Positions 17,443 to 26,926 are shown, numbered from the stretch's first letter. The stretch is DNA of 64,000 nt from Nitzschia sp. DOCU1 (GCA_951394045.1 OX596000.1:496001-560000); one strand, 5' to 3'. The notes: generated by a model not told the origin, from the letters alone. Program-made: numbers and translations.

Positions 17443-19278
17443 ATGACTGTCGTTCCAGCAGGGCGGTCGTCCGCTCCCGCCATTCTTTGGCGACGCAAGT
17501 TGAAAGGATGGCGGCGGCGACGAAATGTCATGGTTGCCATTGGGGTCCTTTTCATATTTGGCTTGCAACTTTTGCTCGTCTATTGGGTATTACCGACTGT
17601 TATGAAACCCGATAATTCTCGCCATGATAGTGTCAGTGTCTTGGGTGCTGTCCAATCCTCGTTTCAAAATGCCAAACAGGAAGGACTTGAGGATCGAATG
17701 GAACAACAAAGGTTACGCCTCCAGGCACTACAGCAACGTCTGGATAATGCTGCAGAACACCATGAAGAACAGCAAAAGGAAGCAATACACGAGCTGGTGG
17801 AGTTTGCCAAGAAGGAGGATTCGAAAATCGTAAACGCCAAACCGAGCAGTCATTTGCGGAGCCGTCGTGGTCATGGAAATGCCACCATCCCACAGGCCAC
17901 TACCATGGCCGCCTTGTTTCGAAACGCTATAGTCGAACAAGATCGACGAGTCCAACTACGGGGCTACAAAGAATCCATGGCACATCATTTTCATGGTCAT
18001 ATATTGACCTGCAACGATTTGTTTGGCAAGCAACAATTACGATTCTTGGATCCAAAATCTCATGTCGACAACGCAAATTCTTGTATTGAGCATGCCAGTC
18101 TTGGTTGGGTAGCCTGTCGAATTCGGGATCCTATGCTTATTGATACGACCAAGATTATTGGAAGCATGGGTGGCGAACCCATGCAGCAAGTGCTGGGTCG
18201 TTCCGAACAAGAAGAGTTGCTCCAGTTTGATGCGGGAACTGCCACGTTGGTGCTAGATCATCAAGGCAGTAACTCTACGTTTTTTCCATTTCCCAATGAT
18301 TTTCAAAAACTCTCTTGGAGCTATGAACGGGGCATGCTCGAATTTCTTTCCACCACTGTGGTGCAACCCTCCCATCAGCTTTCCACCGAACTCGTGACCA
18401 ACACCACAACCGTTTTGGTCCGACGAGGTGCCTATGCCAATCCTTGTATGCAAATTCTGTGTCTCTACAATGTTTATACGTTGCTACAAACCTTTTCTGT
18501 TACAAAACCAAACATTGTTTGGTTGGATGGTCATGCCCATGGTAAGCTCGATGAAATTTGGCCCGTAGTCTTTGGGACGCAACCCCTCCACATCAAAGCA
18601 CTACCCAACTCGCAGTTGTGGAAGGATACCGTGGTGGTCAATACCCTTTCTGCCATTGGTGATGAAGGCTTTCACAAGTACATTTGGCGGAAGTCCCATA
18701 CGAATACGAGCCATTGTGACCTGGATCCTCGCAATAACACGCTAGTGGCATTCCGTGACCATTTACTGCGGCAATACGGCCTCGAGCGCAAGCCCTTTCA
18801 CAACCGGACCTTTAATAATCGTTTGACCTTGTTGATTCGGGAAGACTACCAAGCGCATCCCCGATCGAATGGACGTACCGATCGAGTCCTTGCCAATTTG
18901 ACTCGTGCGGTAGACTTTTTAAAGTCCAGACATCCCGAATACACTATTCATGTCGTTTCCTTTGAGCATTTGAGCTTTCGGGAACAACTCGAGCATATCG
19001 TTGAGACGGATTTCCTCGTGGCCATTCATGGTGCTGGGAATATTCATGTATTGTTTCTACCCAACCATGCTACCTTTCATGAATATCTACCTTGGGCATT
19101 CAAAGAACGGAAACGATTTCGGTTCTTGTCGGAATGTTTGAATCTAACCTATGTGGCCAAGAAAGCCTGGGTGGTAGAGCAGCTGGAAGAAGACAAGGTG
19201 TCGGTACGAATACACCCACAAACAAGCATGGAGACCAAACATGACGAGTGGCAAGAGGAAGGGGGCTCGTGGCACTAA
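17443..19278 (+). CDS. GT61-family glycosyltransferase, type II membrane protein
   Basis: 611 residues from the ATG at 17443. A basic N-terminus (RRKLKGWRRRRN) precedes one membrane anchor (VMVAIGVLFIFGLQLLLVYWVL), then a coiled-coil stem (about residues 75-125, with RLRLQALQQRLDNAAEHHEE), then a lumenal catalytic domain. The signature is at the C-terminal part: LLIREDYQAHPRSNGR, HPEYTIHVVSFEHLSF, and FLVAIHGAGNIHVLFLPN, the HGAG motif of GT61/DUF563 transferases (EOGT and plant xylosyltransferase relatives). Several N-glycosylation sites occur. Probably Golgi-located, transferring a sugar to a protein or polysaccharide; acceptor unknown. Its last ~100 codons and 3' flank were copied at 23.6-24.3 kb. 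Confidence 0.86.
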   Translation: MTVVPAGRSSAPAILWRRKLKGWRRRRNVMVAIGVLFIFGLQLLLVYWVLPTVMKPDNSRHDSVSVLGAVQSSFQNAKQEGLEDRMEQQRLRLQALQQRLDNAAEHHEEQQKEAIHELVEFAKKEDSKIVNAKPSSHLRSRRGHGNATIPQATTMAALFRNAIVEQDRRVQLRGYKESMAHHFHGHILTCNDLFGKQQLRFLDPKSHVDNANSCIEHASLGWVACRIRDPMLIDTTKIIGSMGGEPMQQVLGRSEQEELLQFDAGTATLVLDHQGSNSTFFPFPNDFQKLSWSYERGMLEFLSTTVVQPSHQLSTELVTNTTTVLVRRGAYANPCMQILCLYNVYTLLQTFSVTKPNIVWLDGHAHGKLDEIWPVVFGTQPLHIKALPNSQLWKDTVVVNTLSAIGDEGFHKYIWRKSHTNTSHCDLDPRNNTLVAFRDHLLRQYGLERKPFHNRTFNNRLTLLIREDYQAHPRSNGRTDRVLANLTRAVDFLKSRHPEYTIHVVSFEHLSFREQLEHIVETDFLVAIHGAGNIHVLFLPNHATFHEYLPWAFKERKRFRFLSECLNLTYVAKKAWVVEQLEEDKVSVRIHPQTSMETKHDEWQEEGGSWH

Positions 19279-19458
19279 AAGGTATCTACGACGACGACCC
19301 TCCTTTGTATGGACAAGCATCAATGAGTTGGATATCCGCTATTGTTTGTTCAGCTGTGGCTGTAGCGCCGTGGCACTATTTACCTTGTTATTTTAGTGGC
19401 TCTGACTGGTGTCGTATGTTGGTGCATGCGAGAGAGAAAGCCATGACGATGAACCTGT

Positions 19459-20040
19459 TTAGGAGTAGAAAATGGCACATTTTCCATTCTCTTCTACTGC
19501 GAGGCGAGGCTTTACTCCCAACAGCGTATGGAGGTGGGTTTGAACTGTATCCCGAAAGTGCTGTTCCGAGTCAGTAATGTAATGACCTTGATCCCTGCGA
19601 AACGAAAGTAGTACTTCAAGAAGAAACTCGTGACCGACACGATGAGAAGGGATCCTGATCGATTTTACATGGTCAATAGCCCACTCAATACGCCGTGCCT
19701 TGTCCGTGCGAGCTATGCGTGCTTCAATCGACGACATCCTTGTTTCAATCGAAGACATTTTCGTTTCCAAGTTGAGTAGCCTCTGGGTTGCAGTGTTCAG
19801 CTTGGCATCACTTGACTCTTTGGCTTCTCCCACTTGACCTACCAATTTATTGGTTTCTTCCACAAGTTTCTTAATGTCCAGCGCTGCTTCCTTGACCACC
19901 AGCTGATTTGCTGAGATTGTCTCAGATAAGGCAGCCTGAACGAGCTCTTCGGCGGCAGTCGCCAATCTCGTTCCAGCTGCGGAGCTGTACATTCTCCAAG
20001 CAAAGCGCCGGGCCGAACAACATTGAATTCGAATGGCCAT
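19459..20040 (-). CDS. Coiled-coil protein of an unrecognised local family (copy 1)
   Basis: 193 residues from the ATG at 20040. The N-terminus is Arg/Ser-rich without acids (ARRFAWRMYSSAAGTRL) and looks like a mitochondrial presequence. Residues about 45-115 form a coiled coil with repeats of SSIE(T/A)R(M/I). The C-terminal part has the family pattern: D+ARRIEWA, FLLEVLLSFRRDQGHY, FRDTVQTHLHTLLGVKPR, and the end CAIFYS. Paralogues lie at 24322, 29491, 31494 and 33482. No known domain is recognised. It is convergent with GT61, and this pair was duplicated as a block. Confidence 0.7.
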   Translation of the reverse strand: MAIRIQCCSARRFAWRMYSSAAGTRLATAAEELVQAALSETISANQLVVKEAALDIKKLVEETNKLVGQVGEAKESSDAKLNTATQRLLNLETKMSSIETRMSSIEARIARTDKARRIEWAIDHVKSIRIPSHRVGHEFLLEVLLSFRRDQGHYITDSEQHFRDTVQTHLHTLLGVKPRLAVEENGKCAIFYS

Positions 20041-20516
20041 TGTAATGCGATGGGACCTCCTTGATATCACCTGGTGCTAAATATGCAATCTTTCGTCCGG
20101 TGTCACACGTTGACGAAGGATTGCTTTCCATGTTGCTGGATCTCGTAGGCGGTACCTGAAAATCTGAGTTTCCACGGCCGGGCGGTATTGAATTCCGGTG
20201 ACCCGGAGCTACTCGGACAACACCAAGGAGCACCCGCCGAACGAAGCACATCTCTCCTTCGAGGGATCTGCTTGCAATGGATGGATATTCCTTGCATCGA
20301 AGCAATCCTTGTGAATACCGTCACTTGCTTCTATTCTCGCGACCAGAATCGTCTCCAATACTTTGGTAGTTACCATCGATTCCGCTGCCCGTTCGTTCTT
20401 GGTGGTTCATTAGTCGCCTCCTGATTATCATCGCCTGGTGTACGTTGTTGCTCCTCAAGATTCATTCAATTTTACAATGCCAAACGTTTTCTTTTAGTTT
20501 AAGTATGTCACTCTCT
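20041..20516. other. Intergenic region, 5' flank of coiled-coil gene copy 1
   Basis: About 475 bp. The first ~210 bp (to about 20250) match 25020-25260, including CTAAATATGCAATC and CCCGGAGCTACTCGGACAA, showing that the duplicated block extends through the promoter. Beyond that nothing is recognised. Confidence 0.6.
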
Positions 20517-22331
20517 TCATAAACAAATTGTCAGCATCTGGCTAGAAGGTAGGTTGCAAATGCGGCGAATTTCGTTGGACGAGATGTCTAGCGTCACGAG
20601 ATTTGGAACATGCTTCAGTCCATTCAAAATATTTTCTGCACCAATGTCACCGATCCTGTTTAGCTTGAGATTCAGGGTGCTGAGATGTTGAACATGTTGT
20701 AATCCCTTGGCAATGTGTTTTGCACCAATCGCACCGATGCCGTGTAGCCGGGATTTCTTCCCCCCGAGGTTTAGCGTCCTGAGATTTGGAACATACTGTA
20801 GTCCATTGGAGATGTGCCTTGCACCAATGTCATCGATGTCGTTCTCATGGAGGTTCAGCGTCGTCAGATTTGGAATATGCTGCAATCCATCGGAGATGTA
20901 TTCAGCACCAATGTCACTGATGTTGCCGCACCCCAGGTCCAACGTGGTGAGATGTGGAACATGCTGCAACCCACTGGAGATGTGTATTGCACCAATGTCA
21001 CCGATGTGGTCTGACCACCCATATCCATTTTTCTTCCCCCCGAGGTGCAGCGTTGTGAGACGTGGAACATACTGTAGTCCATGGGAGATGTGCTTTGCGC
21101 CAGTGTCTCCAATGTGATTAAATCGTAGGTCCAGCGACGTGAGATGCGGAACATGTTGCAATGCGTTAGAGATATGTTCAGCACCAGCGTCTCCGATGTT
21201 GCTGCACCCCAGATCCAACGTGGTGAGATGTGGAACATGCTGCAATTTACCGGAGATGTGTATTGCACCAATGTCACCGATGTCGTATTTCCACCCACAT
21301 CCATTTTCCTTCCCCCCGAGGTGCAACGTTGTGAGATGTGGAACATACTGTAGTCCATGGGAGATGTGCTCTGCACCAATGTCTCCAATATAATTAAATC
21401 GTAGGTCCAGCGACGTGAGATGCGGAACATGTTCCAATGCGTTAGAGATATGTTCAGCACCAATGTCTCCGATGAGGTTGTACCCGAGGTTCAACTTCGT
21501 GAGATGTCGCACATGCTGAAATCCATTGGAGAGATGTTCTGCGCCAATGTCGCCAATGTCGTTAGACTGAAGGTCCAGGGTTGTGAGTAGTGGAACAAAC
21601 TGCAATCCATAGGAGAGGTGTTCTGCGCCAATGTCGCCAATGTCGTTAGACTGAAGGTCCAGGGTTGTGAGATGTTGAACAAACTGCAATCCATAGGAAA
21701 TGTGTATCGCACCAATGTCCCCCATGATGCAGCCCCCGGAGCAGTGACTCCCCGCAAGGTTTAGCGTCTCGAGACGTGGGACATGCGCTAATCCATAGGA
21801 TATACTTTCGGCACGAATGGCATCGATGCCATTCTCGTGCAGGTCCAGCGTCGTGAGATGTGGAACTAGTTGCAATGCGACGGAGAGGTGCTGCGCACCA
21901 AACATAGTGAATTTGTCTATCCGCAAGGCAGTGAGACGTGGAAAATGCTTCAAAGCGGTGGATATTTGGTCTGCACGAGCAAATGTGAGTCTCCAAGCTG
22001 GAAATTTGAGTGTCGCAAGCCACATGTAAAAGTTTGTATGAGACTGACCTGGAAACTTTAAATTCAGGAGCCGAAAACGTTGAACATGCCTGCCGAATCC
22101 TTGATTAAGTGTCATGAACTCGTCCCATTGGAAGAATTCGTTGGCATTGTGAATTTCAACTGCAGGTACTCTTCCACCAGAAAGAACAAATTCTTGAAGG
22201 GGATCGAGTGGAATAAAAGAAGCAATTAGCATCAAAATGCAATCGGGGAGGAGAATATCGGGTCCATGGGTATTTGTGGTCTGTTCATTAACACTTCCTG
22301 GAGGAAGCTCGTGGGGGTCTTGGGATGTCAT
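20517..22331 (-). CDS. Leucine-rich-repeat protein, ribonuclease-inhibitor/NLRC3-like type
   Basis: 604 residues from the ATG at 22331 (the longer frame starts with a non-ATG codon). The N-terminal ~120 residues include an F-box-like start (LLPDCILMLIASFIPLDPL) but are not firmly assigned. From about 165 on there are some 14 LRRs of 28 residues with consensus VPHLTTLDLxxNxIGDIGAEHIS.GLQ, the RNI-like pattern that builds a horseshoe for protein binding. Repeats are very similar at DNA level (84-bp period), and a three-repeat block with a GGK(E/K)NG.GW insertion is itself duplicated at a 276-bp offset, so the array expanded recently. A role as substrate adaptor or immune-like sensor is only inference. 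No membrane segment is seen. Confidence 0.85.
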   Translation of the reverse strand: MTSQDPHELPPGSVNEQTTNTHGPDILLPDCILMLIASFIPLDPLQEFVLSGGRVPAVEIHNANEFFQWDEFMTLNQGFGRHVQRFRLLNLKFPGQSHTNFYMWLATLKFPAWRLTFARADQISTALKHFPRLTALRIDKFTMFGAQHLSVALQLVPHLTTLDLHENGIDAIRAESISYGLAHVPRLETLNLAGSHCSGGCIMGDIGAIHISYGLQFVQHLTTLDLQSNDIGDIGAEHLSYGLQFVPLLTTLDLQSNDIGDIGAEHLSNGFQHVRHLTKLNLGYNLIGDIGAEHISNALEHVPHLTSLDLRFNYIGDIGAEHISHGLQYVPHLTTLHLGGKENGCGWKYDIGDIGAIHISGKLQHVPHLTTLDLGCSNIGDAGAEHISNALQHVPHLTSLDLRFNHIGDTGAKHISHGLQYVPRLTTLHLGGKKNGYGWSDHIGDIGAIHISSGLQHVPHLTTLDLGCGNISDIGAEYISDGLQHIPNLTTLNLHENDIDDIGARHISNGLQYVPNLRTLNLGGKKSRLHGIGAIGAKHIAKGLQHVQHLSTLNLKLNRIGDIGAENILNGLKHVPNLVTLDISSNEIRRICNLPSSQMLTICL

Positions 22332-22861
22332 GGCACTGCAAGGAACTATCGGTAGTGACCGACCCAATCTCAAGTCAGCAAGGGCAAATGGAAATTTATG
22401 GACTTTGAATGGGATCTGTGATCTTGTCACAGGTTGACTCTTCGTTCAGGACGGATGCAATGAGGATTGAGGAGATCCCCAATGCGAAGCCCCCTTCCAC
22501 CGGTTCGGATCATCATGCCCCGACTTCGGCGGAATACAACCACTTTTTCCGGTGTTTGTTTCTTGACGGCAGCGATGCCGCCAACACGCATTCTTTAGTC
22601 CCCAACAGCATGACTGATGCCGTATCTCGAGGTGATACTCTGTTTTGGATGCCAGTGGTGAAAAGGTTTTGGTAGTTACAACGAAGGCACGTCTCATCTC
22701 AATCGCTTTTTTGCCATTTTGTGGTCGGCCGGCGGCCACAAGACTCCGATATATGCCCCCATAAGTCTCTCTACCGATGAATAAAAATTTCAACAGTCAC
22801 GAAGGTGATCAAATCCGAACCACATGTTATTCCACGTCTCGTCATTTGAGCGTTTATTGAC
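22332..22861. other. Intergenic region upstream of the LRR gene
   Basis: About 530 bp with the promoter of the LRR gene and an ATATATGCCC element at 22742-22758. Open frames on both strands here (up to 115 residues) lack recognisable features. Confidence 0.45.
22742..22758 (+). promoter_or_regulatory. Recurrent promoter element GACTC-n-GATATATGCCC
   Basis: GACTCCGATATATGCCC, about 410 bp upstream of the LRR start codon at 22331. It is followed by AGTCTCT, as in the copy at 17089. The two differ at one position of 17. Confidence 0.4.
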
Positions 22862-23542
22862 ATTAACTCCAATCGTAAAATGTGACACTATAGTGTCACA
22901 TTTTTTAAACCTTTTCGTTAGACGGACTTAACTCTGTCCCCACTTACTAAACTTTATACCGTTGAAAAGCTCGTGAAATTCTGATATGGCAAGGTCACAG
23001 TGACTCCTGACGGATCTTCAGCATTTGTCTTCATTTTTCGCCTCAAAGTTGCGCCTGTCGGCACGAAAATTACAAAATCTCGCCACACCCAACATGTCGG
23101 CTCCTTCTTCCCCCCAAGAACCTGTGCATCGGTCTCGTTCTGTTTCTCCCTTCACCGAGGAGATAGTTAGGAACCTTTTTGACGCATCGCAGATCCCCAA
23201 CGACGAAATTCGGCGGCCGTTACTACAGACGCGACAATGGTCTCGAATTCGGTCGATCAAGCGCAGTAGTAACCTCTAGTGGTAACCTCTAGTCGTTCCA
23301 GTCAAATGATGCAGCATCTTAGTCGATTCAGTCGCCGACGTGCGCGCGCGTCATTGGCACCAGATTTCAGCATTGGAGGAGGGTCCGGTTAAGACGGGTT
23401 AAGAGAAAAGTGTCACATTCTTCTTAACCGGGGGGTTCCGTTAAGAAAAATGTGACACAAAAATTGTCACATTTTGGTGCGCGCCGGGCCGCCCGTGACA
23501 CTATATTGTCACATTTTTGGCCGTCTTACAATTGGAGTTAAT
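22862..23542. mobile_element. 681-bp non-autonomous element with terminal inverted repeats (MITE-like)
   Basis: Both ends carry the same 12 bases in inverted orientation: ATTAACTCCAAT at 22862-22873 and ATTGGAGTTAAT at 23531-23542. If the outer TA is taken as a target duplication, the termini become ACTCCAAT, as in Tc1/mariner-type elements. Just inside each end lies a TGTGACA-type palindrome: a perfect 28-bp one at 22877-22904, an imperfect one at about 23496-23515, and further copies near 23409, 23445 and 23464. There is no transposase. A short open frame (23025-23279, 84 codons, starting MSSFFASKLRLSARKLQNL) lies inside and has no known match. Class assignment is inference. Confidence 0.6.
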
Positions 23543-23606
23543 ATAGCAAGGACGCTCCTTTTAGTCATTCCGAGACCCACACATTGGACCGCCAATGCTA
23601 TGACCT

Positions 23607-23845
23607 CAATATCTACTACCTTGGGCATTCAAGGAACGGAAACGATTTCAGTTCTAGTCGGAATGTTTGAATCTAACCCATGTGACCAAGAAAGTGCGGG
23701 TGGTAGAGCAGCTGGAAGAAGATAAAGTGTCGGTACGACTACACCCACAAAGAAGCATGGAGACCAAACATGACGAATGGGAAGAAGAAGGGGACTTGTG
23801 GCACTAGTAGTTGGATATCTGCGACGACCCGCCTTTGTACGGACT
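23607..23845 (+). pseudogene. GT61 C-terminal fragment, first remnant
   Basis: Matches the GT61 gene from about 19081 through its stop codon and 3' flank to about 19318 (TTGGGCATTCAA.GAACGG, GTAGAGCAGCTGGAAGAAGA, GGAGACCAAACATGACGA). It has a 3-bp insertion near its start and an in-frame TAG soon after. It ends abruptly at the point where the second remnant begins (GTACGGA/CTTCGGGAAC). It lacks any promoter-proximal sequence and cannot encode an enzyme. Confidence 0.85.
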
Positions 23846-24145
23846 TCGGGAACAACTCGAGCATATCGTTGAGACGGATTTCCTCGTGGCCATTCATGGT
23901 GCTGGGAATATTCATGTATTGTTTCTACCAAACCATGCTATCTTTCATGAATACCTTGGGCATTCAAAGAACGGAAACGCTTTCGGTTCTCGTCGGAATG
24001 TTTGAATCTGACCTATGTGGCCAAGAAAGCGTGGTGGTAGAGCAGCTGGAAGAAGATAAAGTGTCGGTACGACTACACCCACAAAGAAGCATGGAGACCA
24101 AACATGACGAAAGGGAAGAGGAAGGGGACTTGTGGCACTAAAAGA
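23842..24145 (+). pseudogene. GT61 C-terminal fragment, second remnant
   Basis: Matches the GT61 gene from about 18974, including the HGAG region, to the stop codon. Relative to the intact gene it has a 4-bp deletion (GAATACCTTGGG for GAATATCTACCTTGGG) and a 2-bp deletion at AAGCGTGGTGG, both disrupting the frame. Its 3' flank continues into the duplicated block that holds coiled-coil gene copy 2. Confidence 0.85.
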
Positions 24146-24321
24146 TGTCCACATGACGACCCGCCTTGGTACGAACAAAGCAACAATGAGTTGGATATCC
24201 GCTATTGTTTGTTCAGCTGTGGCTGTAGCGCCCTGGTACTATTTACCTTGCTATTTTAGTGGCTCTGACTGGTTTCGTATGTTGGTGCATGCGAGAGAGA
24301 AAACCACGAGGATGGGTATGT

Positions 24322-24981
24322 TTAAGAGTACCAGATGACATAGCATTCATTGCTTCCTGCAGATATTCGTGGTTTGAGTCCCAAAAGCTTGTGGAGGTGG
24401 GATTGAACGGTATCCCTAAATCGCTGCATGGCTTGTATTTTTTGCTCCTCTACGGTGCCATCGCACAAGTAAAGGCTAAACGATCGACTGCCATCCTTGT
24501 AAACATAGGCTTGGTCAGGAAGGGTTACACCTACTCCCTGGCGAAACATTAGCAGTACATCAAGAAGAAACGCCGACATCTGATCACGATTATAGTATGG
24601 GTTGGTGTATCCTGGAATCTCCGCATTCACAACAGGACCTATGATCGACTTTACGTTGGCCGCAGCCCACTCGATACGCCGTGCCTTGTCCATAGTACCA
24701 GCCATCGTTGTTTCAATCAAGGACACCTTTGTTTCAATCGAAGACACTTTTGTTTCCAAGTTGAGTAACCTCTGGGTCGCAGTGTTCAGCCTTGCATCAC
24801 TTGACTCTTTGGCTGCTCCCACTTGACCTACCAATCTCTTTGTTTCTTCCAAGAGTTTCGTAATATCTTGCGCGGCGTCCTTGCCTACCAGCTGATTTCC
24901 TGACATTGACTCCGAAATGGCAGCCTGAACAAGCTCGTCGGCAGCAGTCGCCAATCTCGTTCCAGCTGCGGAACGTTCCAT
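24322..24981 (-). CDS. Coiled-coil protein of the local family (copy 2)
   Basis: 219 residues from the ATG at 24981. Closely related to copy 1 (shared AAGTRLATAA.ELVQAA, LVGQVG.AKESSDA.LNTATQ, then KARRIEWA). Compared with copy 1 it has an insertion with YVYKDGSRSFSLYLCDG before FRDTVQSHLHKLLGLKPR, and it ends CYVIWYS. The Met that starts copy 1 is ATC here, so the presequence found in copy 1 is not obviously translated; a shorter start is used. The gene may therefore be mistargeted or decaying, although its frame is intact. Confidence 0.62.
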   Translation of the reverse strand: MERSAAGTRLATAADELVQAAISESMSGNQLVGKDAAQDITKLLEETKRLVGQVGAAKESSDARLNTATQRLLNLETKVSSIETKVSLIETTMAGTMDKARRIEWAAANVKSIIGPVVNAEIPGYTNPYYNRDQMSAFLLDVLLMFRQGVGVTLPDQAYVYKDGSRSFSLYLCDGTVEEQKIQAMQRFRDTVQSHLHKLLGLKPRISAGSNECYVIWYS

Positions 24982-25460
24982 TCTTCGAGTCGAGCTCCGA
25001 GCTAAACAATCTTGAATTCGAATGGCGATTGAATGCGACGAGGCCGCCTTTGAATTGTGGCTAGGCTACCTTGAATTCACTCGGTGCTAAATATGCAATC
25101 ATTCTTTCGAAGGCACGTTGACGAAGGGTTGCTTCACATCTTTCTGGATCTCGCAGGCGGTACATGGAAATCTGAGTTTCCATTGCAACGGTTGCTGCGT
25201 CTCGTGGTGGGCGGTACATGAAAATCTGAGTTCCAGTGGCCCGGAGCTACTCGGACAATTCGAAAACGTAATTCTTTCGCCCAACCACCACCTCTTGCAG
25301 CGAACCCCTTATTTGCAGAGCGGCGGCATTGGCAAAGACGAACGACATCAGTCATTTTGATCAATTCGTTGACCATAGTACCTATAGGACGACAAAAACG
25401 ACCCATTTTATAATACCTCTATACTATTTCCTGTTCTGGTGGCCTACTAAAGGCAACCAC
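24982..25460. other. Intergenic region, 5' flank of coiled-coil gene copy 2
   Basis: The first ~280 bp are the duplicated flank described above. It contains the short direct repeats GGCGGTACATG.AAATCTGAG at about 25154 and 25209. The remainder is 3' sequence of the SET gene at 25461. Confidence 0.55.
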
Positions 25461-26732
25461 TCAGCGGCCATTGCTAAGTTCAGATTGCAAAATCCTACGT
25501 TCAGACTCTGTTCCGGCTGGGCTGAGATTCACAGTGAGCACCTCCCCGACAGAAATGTCGCGGGCGGCAGTGAGCTCGAGCACAACCAGGACGCTGGGCT
25601 GGCCCTTGCCGCCACCATTCGAAACAACCTTGACATCGACCTTTAATCGGCAGTTAGCCGACTCAAGATGACCGACCCGCCGGACCATGCCAATTCTTCC
25701 CGCGAAAGGAAGGATGGCCACATTCTCTAGACTGGTCGGCCGCCAAACTCTTTCCCCCTGAGTTGCAACGCCTTGATACTGGATAGGAATCTTTCCATTC
25801 ATCTGACGACTGGCAACCACAAATGGCTCTTGATGTTCGGGGAGCATGGTGTCCCAAGCAATCACCACTGCTGCCATGGGTGTATCTTTCATAAACGGTT
25901 TGTACATGAGCAGTGCTGGCCCAATTTCGATGCGCTCCCCAAGTTTGATTTGGACTTTGGCGCGGGCGTCGTAAAGTCCGGCTTCAAAAGGAGCCAACCT
26001 TGATTCATCGAAATGAGGTAATTTATTGCCAAAGGTTTGTGTTCCAGAGAGAGCGTAGATCTTGGTGCAATACTGGGAACTCAAGAAGTTCAGCTGATCA
26101 GGTTTAAGAGTGACTTCTCCATGGACCAAGGTGAGGTTCCGACCTTCAAACCATGATTGGCCTCCATCACGACCGTAGCTTGAGTATACTTCTTCTCCTG
26201 CCCTAATCTTTCTCTGAGAGTAAAAACCAGGGGGGTAACCCGCTCCAACCCCAAGCTGTAGGTGAGGATTGGTCGGATGATGATTGTACACCATTCCATA
26301 GCCGAACATGACGAGCGCGAAGTAGTCTTCGTCACGGTAGCCACCTTGTTTGCGGTATCCGTAAATGTAGTCATCCAAGGCTGTGCTTTTGATCAATCGC
26401 CTTTCGGAAACGGGGGCGTCGCCTAGCGTTCTCAGACTGAGATACAACGGTGTGGGATCCATAAGCTCGAAGTCGTCAAAATCTCTCGCCGCAAACACCC
26501 CCCACCCAGTGCTAATGTTAGTGGGTGCCATGAAGACATCGCAAGTCTGCCATTTTCTCAACGAGGCACCTTGATTTCCACGTGATGTAGCTGCTGCCCC
26601 TGTTCCGCCACCCCACCACCAAGAATTGCTGCTGTATCGATCTTCAAGCTCATATTCATCGGCCGAGCTCAAAGTGAGCAACGAGAAGAAAAGTAGTATA
26701 GTCACGATAGGGAACAAAATCTTGTCTGACAT
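25461..26732 (-). CDS. Secreted SET-domain-like protein, tandem copy 1
   Basis: 423 residues. Signal peptide (ILFPIVTILLFFSLLTLSSA), then a short Gly/Trp-rich segment. SET-like core: STGWGVFAARDFDDFELM (N-terminal SET strand with G.GVFA), a middle region with YGYRKQGGYRDEDYFALVMFGYG, MVYNHHPTNP resembling NHxCxPN with Cys replaced, and RKIRAGEEVYSSYG, matching GEEL...YG with its Tyr. The C-terminal ~200 residues include a second, weaker module ending ARDISVGEVLTVNLSP. It differs from the cluster at 0.7-10.4 kb in lacking the LQC module, the acidic tail and an ER-type C-terminus. Probably secreted or cell-surface; activity not shown. Confidence 0.75.
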   Translation of the reverse strand: MSDKILFPIVTILLFFSLLTLSSADEYELEDRYSSNSWWWGGGTGAAATSRGNQGASLRKWQTCDVFMAPTNISTGWGVFAARDFDDFELMDPTPLYLSLRTLGDAPVSERRLIKSTALDDYIYGYRKQGGYRDEDYFALVMFGYGMVYNHHPTNPHLQLGVGAGYPPGFYSQRKIRAGEEVYSSYGRDGGQSWFEGRNLTLVHGEVTLKPDQLNFLSSQYCTKIYALSGTQTFGNKLPHFDESRLAPFEAGLYDARAKVQIKLGERIEIGPALLMYKPFMKDTPMAAVVIAWDTMLPEHQEPFVVASRQMNGKIPIQYQGVATQGERVWRPTSLENVAILPFAGRIGMVRRVGHLESANCRLKVDVKVVSNGGGKGQPSVLVVLELTAARDISVGEVLTVNLSPAGTESERRILQSELSNGR

Positions 26733-26926
26733 TTGTTGTTTTGGTGGATCGTTTCCTTGTTCGTCTTATGCTGTGTATTCGAGAGCCAAAGGATGATATA
26801 TAAAGATAAGTTTGGCAAATAACTTGCTGGTTGTGTCGGTTGCTTTTCATTGTGATCGTTGAAAACAATTTCGAGCCCTCCTCGCGCAAGGAATGAATCA
26901 ATTTGTGAGCGGCGCATCACGGTCGT

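Larger units (their letters stand above)
23842..25260. repeat. Segmental duplication of 18974-20250
   Basis: The GT61 3' end, the intergenic segment (GTTGGATATCCGCTATTGTT, GTTGGTGCATGCGAGAGAGA), the convergent coiled-coil gene and about 200 bp of its 5' flank are all present here in the same order and orientation as at 18974-20250. The copy is about 5 kb away. Confidence 0.85.

Noticed and set aside
20864..21463. Second frame with Met/Ser-rich repeats on the strand of the LRR gene
   Set aside because: Artefact of the 84-bp repeat period; the frame with the canonical LRR consensus is the real one.
22409..22793. Overlapping open frames upstream of the LRR gene
   Set aside because: No start context, no homology and overlapping frames on both strands; probably promoter sequence.
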